A DNA stretch of 64,000 nt from Halicephalobus mephisto. Lineage: Eukaryota > Nematoda > Chromadorea > Rhabditida > Panagrolaimidae. Positions 20,906 through 32,078 of this stretch are shown here, piece after piece; the stretch's first letter is position 1, and every line of letters begins with the position of its first letter. The DNA lies in contig SWDT01000015.1 in NCBI GenBank assembly GCA_009193035.1, positions 1 to 64,000 of the forward strand, in the 5' to 3' direction. The notes beneath the pieces were generated by a model. The model was not told the DNA's origin. It saw nothing but the letters and a program-made list of their open reading frames with translations, and searched no databases. The position numbers and the translations under genes were made by a program.

Positions 20906-21816
20906 TTACTTGCCAGCATTCATGTAAGCCTTGCCTCCGTGATTTTCGACGATATAGCAAAAAGCTCCGGCATCTACTTTGCATTTAGCTGTTCCTTCAG
21001 CGGCCTTTTGCACACATTTACAGAAGATATTGTCGCACTTAGATTTCCCAGCCTGTGCATCATAGCATTTATCATGGGCAACACAACAGGCGTTGAATTC
21101 AGCTGAAAGAATAAGGTTAGTTGAAGATCAGTTTTCTTTGACCAAAGTTGTTTAGTTAGGACTAGATCAAGAAATCAACGAATCCTTATGAGTTTAGTTT
21201 GAAAACAGTTGTCCGAATTGAATCATTTACTAGGAATTATTTAATAGATTCACTATACTCGATTTTTCCTATAAACATTTTCTTCCAAAATTTGAGATAT
21301 CAAAATGCAACCCCGGGTTTTGAAAAGTAACAGAAGACTCTAAAAGATGATTTTAGCTTCTGATCCCATGAAATACAGTCATACAGCAGAGAATCTGTTC
21401 TCATTTGACTATCACCGAAAGTGGTCAAGGATGCATTTTCAGAATCCTACATTAATTGATAACCAAAATGGGATGAATGTTTTCAATAAACTGCTTTTCA
21501 AACCTCTATTTAGAATATTTCCTCAACACCTTTAGTGTTCTAAAAAGTTGTTTCATAGATTAAAGTATAAATTTATTAATTCCCATGTATCAAAGTCCTC
21601 ATGCAAGTTGGTCCTTGTTTACTCCGGCACTCAATTCCCTTATCAATTCAAATTTCCCTCTGTTATAAATTTACGGAGCCGAGATATGCAATCTAGTTTG
21701 ACAGCCATTTTGGCTACCCACTTTTCGAACCGGTTGGTCCCACATGAGAATGCCAAAAGCGATGGCAAACCTGTCAGGAGAATCAAGAATACAATTCCGA
21801 CGGAAATTCTGGCCAT
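20906..21816 (-). CDS. Small secreted phospholipase A2-like protein (gene 2)
   Basis: Two exons on the minus strand (21816-21675, 21102-20906) separated by a 572-nt intron give 112 residues. Exon 1 carries a signal peptide (ISVGIVFLILLTGLPSLLA) followed by FSCGTNRFEKWV. Exon 2 begins PEFNACCVAHDKCYDAQ, the PLA2 catalytic helix with the His-Asp pair, then CDNIFCKCVQKAAEGTAKC, matching the cysteine pattern of nematode secreted PLA2-like proteins. The donor (CTCC|GTAAAT) and acceptor (TTTCAG) agree in phase. It is closer to the canonical family than gene 1, with NACC and C-x-C-x-C-x2 intact, and the two share little sequence outside the active-site helix, so the duplication is old or they derive from different members. 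Confidence 0.82.
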
Positions 21817-23108
21817 CGTATTTCTTCGGAAATTAGAACAATTTGCTTGCTTTAGAAATTAAAAACTGTTTCTATGGGAAAATAGCGCTCTTTTATACGG
21901 AAATATTTTACAAAAGGTACCCAAACAAGTGTGGTGAACAACCGGTCACTTGTTTGTTTGGTCAATTTAACAGATTTAACAACTTAATAGCTTTTTATCA
22001 GCTGGATCAACAGATCAGTGTAGCCTTGTTTTGAACATATACTTAAAACGTATTTAGGATAGTGGAATAATTCTCCCACAAATGTGAGAAGAATGAAGCT
22101 GTTAAAACTAAATGAGGAGGATAGTTATCAAGACCTACTTCACTAACCCTGATTGACATGGACTATATTGACAAAACTCAACTCATATTTTGTTAGTACA
22201 AAGTAATATCATATAATCATCATAAAGAAATACTCGGAAAAAGTGTTTTTAAATCTATAATCTTTTGCTCGAAGAAATTATTAATTTACCGGTTTTGACG
22301 AAATTACACTTGTTGTGTTTCTTCTGGAATAGAAACTATACTAGAAAGAGAGAACCTGAGGAGATAACCTGATTATCAGAGACCATAGAATACTGTAGAG
22401 CATGAGTGAGACTCGGTTGTCGTGTGTGGTGTGATATATCCTGTTGTTTGTGCCTTATTGTTGAGTAAAGATTAGTGATATTCACCTTATTTCTATCCTA
22501 ATAGTTTCAGAAGGGAAAACTGTGATAACCCGGTTTTTATTGATAACAATTATTATCCTAATGATTAGAATTCGAAATAAATTAGTTTATTTTGTTGTTT
22601 TTCAGATAATTTCCCAATTTAAGATGAGTTTCCGTGTCATTTAATCCTTTCAATATATCCACAAAGTTCAAGAATGGTCACTTCTATTAGTGCTAAAATC
22701 CTTGAGAAACACAAATTGCAACTTTCCTTAACACAAGATGAAATCTCCATCATCTAATGCAAGAAAATCATCCTTTTGACCTGAGACTGAAATGACAGTT
22801 TTAAATCCGTTAATTCAAAACTTTCATTTCCAATAGTGGCTTGTAGGTATAATATTGTCAAATTTACTTCACACTCACAATTATGACGTCAAAAAAGTAG
22901 GATATTAAAAATAAAGCTATCTAAAATATTTGTTAACCGAAAGGTGTGAACTGCAATTGGGAATAGTTAAAAGGTTTATTTGTTCACCCGATGCAGTGCT
23001 CATAAAAACACTATCCTCTTTTACGTCATGAGTAATTCGGATGTAAAAATAAGCATATTACTGGTGTATCAACAAAAGCAAGTATCCTTCCACTCACCTT
23101 ATTTTGTC
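21817..23108. other. Intergenic; possible LTR-like remnant near 22330-22500
   Basis: No coding gene. The part at 22330-22500 (GAGTGAGACTCGGTTGTCGTG, TGCCTTATTGTTGAGTAAAG) is less AT-rich and reads like a U5/R end of an LTR, but no TG..CA pair or second copy is visible in the window. Confidence 0.25.
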
Positions 23109-23772
23109 ATGATGCGGCTACATATTGTTCTGGGAGTTGTTATTGCCTTCGCTTCTGTTTTAAGTGTAAGATTTTCAATTAATACCATGGAATCGCCAGT
23201 CAACACCAAATATGACTGAAATGTGATTTGATTTTTGCACTTTTGATCTGAACATAGTGCTCCTGATATTGTCATCTTTGAAATCAGTTAAATAACATGC
23301 ATCAAACGTAACTCTGGAAAAGTAAAGAGCAATTTTTTAGGTTGATGGTAAAAATTGCAGCAATTGTAATTTCTATCAATGTTACGAAGACAAAATGCAT
23401 TGTGGACCTGAGGGGTATTTGATTGGTTACGGCAAGAAATACTGCAGCCGTTTTGATACTACTCTGAGACTTTTTGACTCTGCCGGCAAAAAATGGGTGA
23501 GCTGCGTGAGACAGTGCCTCATTGATTTCCTCAAGCCTTCATACAACAGCTGCCCCAACGGCTCGTTCAAAAACAACTGCAATGCACTCAAGGAAGCCGC
23601 CTTTAACAGCCATGTTGATTGTTATGTCAAATGTGGCTTCTGTGAGATATGCAGGACAAACAAGTGGGCATTGTACTCTACTTATACATTAAGTGATTTC
23701 ATTCCCTCAATTGCTCGACAACAAGTAGAAGATACGATGAAGATCTGTGGTGGTTATCTAAGTTGTCTTTAA
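23109..23772 (+). CDS. Secreted cysteine-rich protein, GYGxKYC family
   Basis: Two exons (23109-23165, 23341-23772) joined across a GTAAG..TTTTTTAG intron give 162 residues. The start is a signal peptide (MMRLHIVLGVVIAFASVLS); a second ATG follows directly. The mature part has 15 cysteines with the segments CGPEGYLIGYGKKYCSRF, AGKKWVSCVRQCLIDFL and NSHVDCYVKCGFCEICRTN. This arrangement (CG-x-x-GY-x-x-GYG-x-KYC, then W-x-x-C-x-x-x-C) recurs in secreted proteins of nematodes and arthropods and recalls stanniocalcin in its helical cysteine pattern, but I cannot place it firmly. The frame extends upstream without a stop to 22980; the later start gives a proper signal peptide and was chosen. Confidence 0.75.
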
Positions 23773-23996
23773 CTGTTTCGATTAGTTTACAATGGTATTT
23801 AACAGTAGTATAATGTGAATTTTATTAATCTAAAATTGTCTAAATAAGCTTTATCTCATTTTACTAACTTATTTTCAGATATATGAAGAATATTTAAAGC
23901 AATTTATAAAGTGGAATTGCATGAATTCCATTAAGTTTACATGGTCAGAGCTGCAAAGTTCATAAATAGCCCTCTTTCGGGTTTATCCCAAAATAC

Positions 23997-24206
23997 ATGA
24001 TCTTAAGTCCCACATATTTTGTCATTCTGATGCTGCTGATTATACTTATTATAATGACCAACAGGAAAACTATTTTTAACAAAGAATTTGTCAAACTTAA
24101 TGATGAGTTTGAGGATTCAGAAACTGCTTGCAATTGTGTTGTTCAAATGTTTGTTTTCATTGTGTTCCATTTAATTTTAAGCTCTTCTTCATTTTATAGC
24201 ATTTGA
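23997..24206 (+). CDS. Possible short membrane or secreted peptide
   Basis: A 69-codon frame with a hydrophobic N-terminus (YFVILMLLIILIIM), a charged middle (NKEFVKLNDEFEDSE) and a second hydrophobic segment. No family is recognised and no intron was found. It could equally be a chance frame in AT-rich DNA. Confidence 0.25.
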   Translation: MILSPTYFVILMLLIILIIMTNRKTIFNKEFVKLNDEFEDSETACNCVVQMFVFIVFHLILSSSSFYSI

Positions 24207-24504
24207 AACGTCACATTTCGGGGCTATGATGTAGGAAAAATCGAGTCTATCACCTTATGTCATCTAATTTTAAAAGTAACTTGTATTTGGTATTTTGTGA
24301 TTGCCTATAGCCAACTACTGCAAAGCATATTTGGAATTATTTCCCAAAAGTAATATGCAAGAATCCCATGGTAACAAATCCACATGAACCAGCCTTGTAA
24401 ATGGAATTACATAAATATAATCTTACTTTTTATTGATGTGTAATTACATTAAAAAGAAAATAAATGCAGCAATCATTTTTGTAAAATTTAACCTCTTGAT
24501 TTAA

Positions 24505-25308
24505 AGGGGGGGTGAAAGATCCGGCCCCAAAATTTTGAACGCGCGTTTAGCGCTCTCGTGTCGAGACACTAAATTTGCAGCTTTTTGCTTTTCAATGTGC
24601 TTGGTTGATTTCTATCTAAAATGTGTGATTGAGTTCAAAACATGGCTTTTTCCTCCGTCATCTGTATTATTCCTTAGAGTTTTTAGGTGGAGATGTCCAG
24701 GTCTTTTTGGAACATATTTTTCTTTTTTTCCTTCACATCACAAATATCCATGAAAGTCAGCCGGAAATTTTACGCATTACATTACATTTGTCGAATACAA
24801 CATTGTTGGACAAGAAATTTTCCCACGTCTTTTGTTGCCATTCGTACCTTGATCCAAATAGGCCTAGAATAGACTCGGGATCACTCGAATTTCAAACTAT
24901 ATTGAAAATAGTCCAAAAAAACTTTTCTTGATGACATAGAACATTTGAAGTTTGGGAATTTCACCTCTTTTCTCGAGAGTTTTCATAAAGTCATGCATCT
25001 GCTGTCGTCCCAAAAGGTTATTTTTTAGTCGATCCGGCATGGAGTGCCGAACAATGATAGCGGCACTCATATATAATGAAACTCGTCGAGCAACGGAGGC
25101 TGGCGAACGAGTTGTAGTCGAGGAATGAGTATTATAGTAAGGCCAAAGGTGGAATGAGGAAAAAGATGAAGAATAGAGAGAAAACGGGTGATTTTAGATA
25201 GAAATCAACCAAGCACATTGAAAAGCAAAAAGCTGCAAATTTAGTGTCTCGACACGAGAGCGCTAAACGCGCGTTCAAAATTTTGGGGCCGGATCTTTCA
25301 CCCCCCCT
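24505..25308. mobile_element. DNA transposon with perfect 118-bp terminal inverted repeats
   Basis: Positions 24505-24622 and 25191-25308 are exact reverse complements over 118 bp, starting AGGGGGGGTGAAAGATCCGG. TTAA flanks both ends (24501-24504, 25309-25312), consistent with a TTAA target-site duplication as in piggyBac-type insertion. The perfect match of the arms implies a recent insertion. The 568-bp interior is too small for a full transposase. On the minus strand it keeps an open stretch of about 50 codons from an ATG near 25070 (contains RLKNNLLGRQQMHDFMKTLEKRGE), followed by in-frame stops, so it is a nonautonomous element carrying a coding fragment of unknown origin. Confidence 0.85.
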
Positions 25309-25312
25309 TTAA

Positions 25313-25978
25313 ACAAGAGTTCATAAAAGTGGTGATCTTCATGGAATTTTGAAGAAGATACTAGATCAAAGTGGTATCTGTCATTGGATGCTGTAGCTAT
25401 CATAAATAATTGACTAAATATTTTCAAGTTAACCCCTTTGCGAATAAACTCTAGCTTTCCGCTGACTGATTGACTAATTCTAGAGAACAAACTATTTAAT
25501 TAATCATGAAATAAATCATCCTTTTATTGTGATGATATTATTCCTTAGTCTTTTATTAAACATTTAATCAGCCGGGCATTATGGAAAAACTGAAAAAATT
25601 ATTTTTGTCTTCCATAAAATCATTGAATTTTTAGAAAAGAACAATTCGATATTCCTCAAATTGAACCCACAGAAATGATTTTGCACATTTCGATTTCATC
25701 CGATATCCGGAGTTTGCCTTCTAACTGATCTATATTTAGCTGTAAAATCGAATGTAAATTATAATTAAATAAAAACATAATTATCTCAACAAACAAAAAA
25801 TAGAACTAAAAATGACCAATCTGTGAATAAATTTTTTATTCCCAGCTGTTAAAACAGAGGAAAAAACAAAATAAAGGATTTTCCAAGTACATATTTAGAA
25901 AATAAACAATGGATTCATTGTGAAGCTCTCACATATAAATAGACGAAATCCGCATATTTTGCATAATAGATTCCTAAA
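25313..25978. other. AT-rich spacer
   Basis: No gene or clear repeat. It is the upstream region of the ShKT gene; a TATA-like CATATAAATAG lies at about 25930. Confidence 0.4.
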
Positions 25979-26263
25979 ATGGTCATCAAATTTGCCTTAT
26001 TATTTGTTCTTATTTCCTTCTCTCTAGCCCGGAAACCGTGCACGGACGATAATTCCGTTATCCGGTGTGTTGATAACACGGATAAATGCTCAGATCCAGC
26101 TTGGGAAGGAGTAATGAAAATATATTGTCCTAAAACTTGTGGGCGTTGTCCACCGTGTGTTGACTTGAATAAGAATTGCGAATTAGCTGCTAAGGTTTGC
26201 GATGAACCCACTTTCATGGAATATATGGAAGAAAAATGTGTAAAAACTTGTGCTAAATGTTAA
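25979..26263 (+). CDS. Secreted protein with two ShKT domains
   Basis: A single exon of 94 residues. The signal peptide (KFALLFVLISFSLA) is followed directly by two ShK toxin-like (ShKT, SXC) domains of six cysteines each: the first ends CPKTCGRC and the second ends CVKTCAKC. Nothing else is present. ShKT modules are very common in nematode secreted proteins and surface enzymes, where they fold around three disulphides and may bind channels or act as adhesion modules. The presence of two bare modules suggests a small secreted effector or immune peptide. The AATAAA lies about 10 nt after the stop. The first domain retains the dipeptide K-x region in altered form (no Lys-Tyr pair), so potassium-channel block as in sea anemone ShK is not implied. 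Confidence 0.85.
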   Translation: MVIKFALLFVLISFSLARKPCTDDNSVIRCVDNTDKCSDPAWEGVMKIYCPKTCGRCPPCVDLNKNCELAAKVCDEPTFMEYMEEKCVKTCAKC

Positions 26264-26309
26264 ATTTATGAAATTAATAAATTTAGTATCTATAAAATTT
26301 GGCAAGAGT

Positions 26310-27010
26310 TTACAATCGGGTTGAATTTGTGTCTTCACTAAGACCTTGTTCGTTGTCGACGGAACTGAGGACTCTCTCCACATTTAGGTAGTGACAGAAC
26401 CCATCTTCATCACTACCATCATTACAGTCGTTCACTCCGTTGCAAGCCGAAGCGGGTTCGATGCATCGAGAAGCGTCTCTGCAGAAGAACCAGGTTTCAG
26501 GGCATTTTATAGTTGGAGGAAGGAACCGTCCCTTACTGTCCTGTAAAGGGTGTGAGTTATTTCCCTTCGTAGTAATCTCACCCTTGCTCCATCGACTCGA
26601 TGGTGCTGGCAGATATCCGGTGGCTCGTCGCTTCCATCAGAGCAATCCATTCGACCCTATAATCCTTTAATATATTTAGATTTCTACCAAAGTACTATTC
26701 TCACATCACAGAACCATTCTTTCAAAATACATTCTGTCCCAGATTCACAGAGCTGTTCGTACCAGGAATCACATCTAAAAACTCCCCTTTCTGTAACATT
26801 GATTATCAAAACTCACTCAGCAGTAGGCATTCTAGTTTCATCAATTTCTGTACTGTTTCCTAAAGTATCGTATGTGTGGTTCGGAATCAAATCAGTAGTA
26901 GCCGTCACATTTTCTATCATCTGCTGATCCGACAATGGGATTTGATAGCTTTGAGATATTAATAAAAGCAATAAACATAGCAAAAAAGTATCGCAATAGC
27001 CTACCCACAT
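26310..27010 (-). CDS. Secreted or membrane-anchored LDLa-repeat protein
   Basis: Four exons on the minus strand (27010-26817, 26774-26705, 26656-26582, 26540-26310) join with correct phase and give 189 residues. Introns are 41-48 nt. A hydrophobic N-terminus (DTFLLCLLLLLISQ) is followed by a Thr/Asn-rich spacer with several N-glycosylation sequons, then two LDL-receptor class A repeats. The first ends CDGRMDCSDGSDE and the second ends CNGVNDCNDGSDE, each with the acidic calcium-binding signature. The tail after the second repeat is short and polar. LDLa repeats bind calcium and protein ligands outside the cell. The ATG is preceded by AATTCAG, and the gene begins only 230 nt after the plc-3 stop in the same orientation, so it may be the downstream member of an operon. 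Confidence 0.8.
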
Positions 27011-27240
27011 GCTGAATTAAGCGTTAACAATGAGTTTGAAGTCGAAAAAGCTGTTTGGAGTTTGATTGTTTATGTCCAATCAGTTTCCTGAATGTTTATT
27101 GATCTAGCCGTGTTTTTGCTAAACTGTTTAAGAGACTCATGTCATCTCCAACTGATCAAATTGCTTATTTTATTTGTCAAGTCCATAATTAAAGCAAATC
27201 TTAAAAATAAATTTCTCAAATTGTGATATTTATGAAAAAG

Positions 27241-30200
27241 CTATCGGGAAATTCGAAACAGTTTTTTCAATTTTATGGAGGATTTTTTACTTTGTTGAGA
27301 TTCAGTCGACTCCATACTTGGTGTTCTACCTGATATAGTTATTTTTCTACTAGAACTGGAATGAGAGGACGGAGACTGTTGAGGAGAACTGAGGAGATCG
27401 AATGAACCAATGCTCGGAGCTGAAGCGGCACTGAGAGACCTTGGCGGATTAGTGGAGTGAAGATTTTGTCCATAAACCGTTCTTCCCTGCTGAAGAGCCA
27501 AGTGAGGGTTCGTCAGTGTCTCAGAACTGTTGAGCGCTCTGAAATATCACTTACAAAATGCCTAATTCAACTAGAACTCACTGAATATGAATTTCAACCA
27601 ATAAGGCCCCAAGCTCTTGACGTTCATTAAACTGATTCAGGAGAGGAATAGATCTGAAGCCAGCTCGAAGACAATCTACCGGGAACACAGCTTGACCAAT
27701 GAAAGGATCGCTCTTTGCTCCAACAAAGTCACCATCTTCCACATTGAATCTAATAAGAGCCATCTCCGGACAGATCACTCTGAAGATAAAAGTCTCTTGC
27801 CAGACAGGATTAAGGCCATTTGATGAAATAGATCTCGTCCTTTGGGCACTACAGTCGAAATTTAGTCCAATAATCTCAATGTCCACGAACGGGGAGCAGA
27901 TACCCTTGTTTTTATCTTTTCTAGACAGCTGACGACCAGCAATCACTGTAATGACAGAACGATTGGGCAATTGCCCTTGACAGTTTCCGGATTATCCGGT
28001 TTAAAAGTCTCATCCATGAGATATGCTGGTTTCAGGACATAGCCACATCTTCCGTTAGCCATGAATTCCCTTCATTCAACTGCATCGACTTATCTCCTGT
28101 TTGGTAGTTGAGGGCGACCATGTGGCATCCTGTGTTCCACATCGGGGATGGCATGAAATTGGTTGAGGTCAGTCTACTGCCCTGAGGATAGACTCTCGAC
28201 AAGTGACGAACGTTGAACTGAAGCAATCCCTTGTCGATCAACTTGTCGTGTTTGGTTTCGCTGAACGAGCACATTTCGTAAAAGTTGGATTCTTTGACAA
28301 AGTTCGGGTTGAAAGGAACGGCCTGACAGTAGACAACCAGATTAGACAGTTGAGATGCGATTCTCAAGTGTTTCTCCCTTGTTCTGATTATGTGGATTCG
28401 CGAAGTCGCCGACCGAGTAATCTGATGCATTTCCTTCAACCAGTCCTGCATTTCTTCAGCTGTTTCAGCGGCAATGATCCATTCCTTACTCGACCAATGT
28501 CCATCTGCCGGAGCTATTCTCAGAGCATGAGATTTACCGGCGTCGTATCTTTCAATGATCGTTCCAGCAAGTTCAATTGTGGCGTGATTCATTGAATCTC
28601 CATTTGCTTGAGAATTGGTGTTGATTTCCTTGACCTTATCTGAGGGGAACCATCCGATTTTATTTCCATATTTACCTTTCCACATGTCATCTTTCTTTCT
28701 AATCACTTTGACGACAACATTGACTGGGAAATTCAAAGCATCCGGATGGCACACTTCATAGGGAACCAAGGTCAGAGCTTCAATCTCTTTATTCAAATCT
28801 TTCAGTTCTATGTAACACCCTGAATCACTGTTCATTTCAGTATTTTCATATTCCCCAACGTTTCTCTCGTTTACTGGATATTTGAGACAGATTCCCCGGA
28901 CAAAGTCTCTACTGGAATAAAAGTCAACAATCTGATTCAGATTTTCAAATACGGTCTGATTGACGACAAAGATTCTTCCATGTCTCTTTAGTCGATAGTG
29001 CCAGAATTCCCCATCTACTCTCAAGGAAAGGACAAAGGCGTTTGGATCACTGGAGCTGTATCTCACCAAGAAGGCTCCATCCTCTCTTACAGTATTCAAG
29101 AGCTCTTCAGCTCTTTGCTTGTCGGCCTTGTCACTGAACCAAGGCTGATTTAGATGAGGTTGTGGCTGTGGACATGGTATAGCCAAAAGGGTTCTGAACT
29201 TTGTTGTGGGCAAGGAATGTTTGGTGTAGTAACTGATCAACTCGTATAGAGTGTCCATCGACTTGCCTTCGAGAAAGGAATGTCTCTGTTGACCTCCAAC
29301 CATTTCAGTTATGCTTCTGACATGATGGACTTGGTTATCGTGGATAAACGAGATACAATAATTCCCGATGAATGTCTTACTTTTTCTGACCAGGAAAAGA
29401 CCGTTTTTCCTCTCCTTCTGCTCGAGAAGTCTCTGTTTGGCTACATCTCTGTCAATTGTTCCATGGTACCACTCTTCTGTCACATGCATTTCCTCTGGCC
29501 GAATACCAAACCCAATTAAACTTGATGTATCATCCTTATTATCATCATCAAGTTGAGACAGATTATCTTCTTTCCCTGTACTCTCTTCTACAGGGGTCGT
29601 TATGTAGCAAAGCCTGTCATTGAACAGAACAAAGACGTGCTTGGTCCATTCGTGTTCCGTATTATTTCGAAGACTGAGCATGCCTTTTTTGACAGAATCC
29701 CTGGACAAGATATCTTGGTCATCTGAAATTCTTATCAGATTTAAAATTTACTTCGATAAAAACACACCATCATCTGTTCTCTGGACAATCAATGTTTCGT
29801 TTTCATTAGGGAGTTTCTTGTGCTTCAAAATAATCTTCTTCCTGAGAGCCTTAGGAGAAGGCAAATGGGTTTCGTCCTTAGATACAGGGGTTGTCAATAA
29901 CAAGTCTCCAAGAATGTCTTTGATTTCTGCAGCCATCAGCCTCTGGGCATCGACGGAGCAATTATCTTCAATAGAAAGAATCACGGGAAAGCTGAAATAA
30001 TCATTATACTCCTGACGCTCAAAATCCACTTACTCAGAAGTACTGAAAGCATAGTGTCTAATCGTGTAAAGGACATCTCTAAGATTCAACTTCGAAGTCA
30101 TTGTGTAACCGTGGTAGATGACAATTTCCACAGGTTCTCCCTTGTCATTTTTCTTCCCGTCCCAGCAATCGAGTTCAATACATCGGCATCCCATCATCAA

Positions 30201-31393
30201 GGCTCTTGAGTAGGCATCCAAGGAAGATTCCGACTTGATTTGATCTCCAGTCAAATAAGTATTGTGTGAAGAGGCGATCCAGTAATTAGTCAAGGGCTGA
30301 TCCATGTCATGGATTATGTTTTTGTTGATTGGATCAAAAATGGAATTCTCATGAGAAAAGAGATAATCTACAAATTCATCCTTTGTCAAATAAGGATCGC
30401 TAGTTTCGCGTTGAAGATCCACATCTCTTAAGTAGACCTTGAGGAATTCAACCACCCGTTCCTTGTTGTCTGCCAACTCGTCCTGTTGTTCATCCTTCAG
30501 GAACATGTAGAAACTCTCCGAAGAAATCCGACCTCCCATGTGTTTGACTCGATTCTTGAACAAATCATCAAACAACTGATCAAATTTCAAGAGTTTGTGG
30601 ACAGCAAGGGCAAAGGATTCGAACCCGACTTCACCCTCGATCAACTCTTGGAGTTCATTGGATTGAACCTTACATTGAAGAGTTGTCTGGACAAAAGGTT
30701 TCATCTGCTTCATTGAGATACTAGTGGCATCCTGAGTGACCAGACTAAAGAATTGCTTCCGGAGCCATCTTTCAACTTGCAAGTAATGAGAAGCATGATT
30801 AGCCTCTTCCATAAGTTGTTGGATACCTTGACACCAGAGTTTGCAGGCATCTTTGGATTCAACTTAAAATTACTCAGTTATTTAAATAGTCAACAAATCT
30901 TCAACTTACACAAAATGATCCAATGACTCAGAACAAAACTAGTCCCATAACTGATGACGAGGATCATCTCACTATCTAATCGTTTTATTTCCTTATCCTT
31001 TTTCCATTTGTCTTCAATGTTCATCTGGTTCACTTTGTAGTCTACTGTTTGGACTTCTTTAACTAGCCTTAGATCGAGTGTTTGAGTTCCATCCGACTTT
31101 ATCGGGTTGGGGTCCCACTTGGAAAGCACCAATTGTCTTGTTTCTCGGTTTAGAGAAAGTTTTTTGTAAGCTGGTTCCCATCGTTTCAAGAGAAGAAGTT
31201 TACAGACTTTATGACCTTTTTCCATAGTCATTGAAATCTTCTCGATATCAACTCTAAGACCGTGTCGTCCCCATCCCATTTTGTAAATGGGAATGGTCCC
31301 GGATGAAGAAGAATGGGATAAAGAATGACCAGAGTCGTACAGACTTGAATTAGGGGAAATAGAAAACATAGTTTGAGTCTTTGTTTGTTGCAT
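27241..31393 (-). CDS. plc-3: Phospholipase C-gamma, with two apparent frame breaks
   Basis: Five exons on the minus strand (31393-30910, 30862-30034, 29991-29768, 29722-27582, 27538-27241) encode about 1,325 residues, close to the 1,290 of vertebrate PLC-gamma. It hydrolyses PIP2 to IP3 and diacylglycerol downstream of receptor tyrosine kinases. Order: N-terminal PH (exon 1), EF hands, catalytic X box with [11 protein letters not shown] (His near 360) and YHGYTM (His near 411), split PH, SH2 ([11 protein letters not shown], near 597), second SH2 ([16 protein letters not shown], near 707), SH3 (ALTLVPYEV, near 828), Y box ([12 protein letters not shown], near 971), C2, then a Ser-rich tail. 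The SH2-SH2-SH3 insertion is unique to the gamma class. Two single bases are missing relative to the conserved protein, at about 28061-28071 and 27965-27976. TCTAGTCAG one nt before the ATG fits trans-splicing. Confidence 0.92.
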
Positions 31394-31925
31394 TCTGACT
31401 AGAAATAAATGACAGTAATTGGAATTCTGTAGTCTTATTTAGTTACCCAAATCCTCATCGATTTCTTTACAACTTCAGAATAAAGTGTAAGAGAAAGTAA
31501 TAACTTTAATAAATCGACTACGAACAGACATTTTCAGGTGCGGCAAAACGTTATCAACAACGAGAATGAAATCACGATTATAGGTTTCGTTTCAAAAAAT
31601 TAGAGATTTGATCGCAACAATCGGCTCCACAGGATTTTCAGGGAGTGCAGCTTTTATGGATATTTCAGGTTTTTAGAAAATTAATTAGATAAAAACGCAA
31701 CAAACAGGAAGACAATCAGATGATTAAAAATCAACACATTGAGTTGATAGTTGTACATTGATCATCAATTTGTCGAAAATTGGTTTTTTAACCTTCGGTT
31801 TTCTACTTTTCAAAAACAATCTAGTTTCAGTCAGAAATGTTTTGATAAAAAGTTAATTCTTAAGAACTAACAAAAGTGAAAAAACCAGAATTAAAGTAGT
31901 TCAAAATTGTTCGAAATGATATCTC
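31394..31925. other. Upstream region of plc-3, no gene
   Basis: AT-rich sequence without a supported gene; probably contains the plc-3 promoter. Confidence 0.4.
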
Positions 31926-32078
31926 TTCTTCGATTTATTTTGAACATATATCTCAAACTTGGATAATTAAACCTTTGTTATAAACGCGCTATAAAATACA
32001 AATGTAACACGATCGATAAATCTTTGTTAAGACTGTTAGCAGTCTCTCTGGATCGGTAGCGTTATCGCCATTCCGATC
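31926..32078 (-). ncRNA. SL1-bearing element, copy 1
   Basis: About 153 bp homologous to 56263-56424 in opposite orientation. On the minus strand it contains the SL1 leader with one substitution (C to T at the 11th base; 31973-31952). Upstream of the leader is a shared block with a hairpin GATCGGAATGGCGATAAC..ACCGATC. Downstream is a GTTCAAAATAAATCG block whose TAAATC can pair with GGTTTA of the leader. The canonical GT donor directly after the leader is absent. This could be a diverged SL RNA gene, another structured RNA or a short repeat that captured an SL. Confidence 0.5.

Noticed and set aside
20897..21106. 69-codon plus-strand frame
   Set aside because: It is the mirror of PLA2-like exon 2 on the minus strand.
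28203..28595. 130-codon plus-strand frame and others across plc-3
   Set aside because: They are mirror frames of a clearly conserved coding exon on the minus strand.
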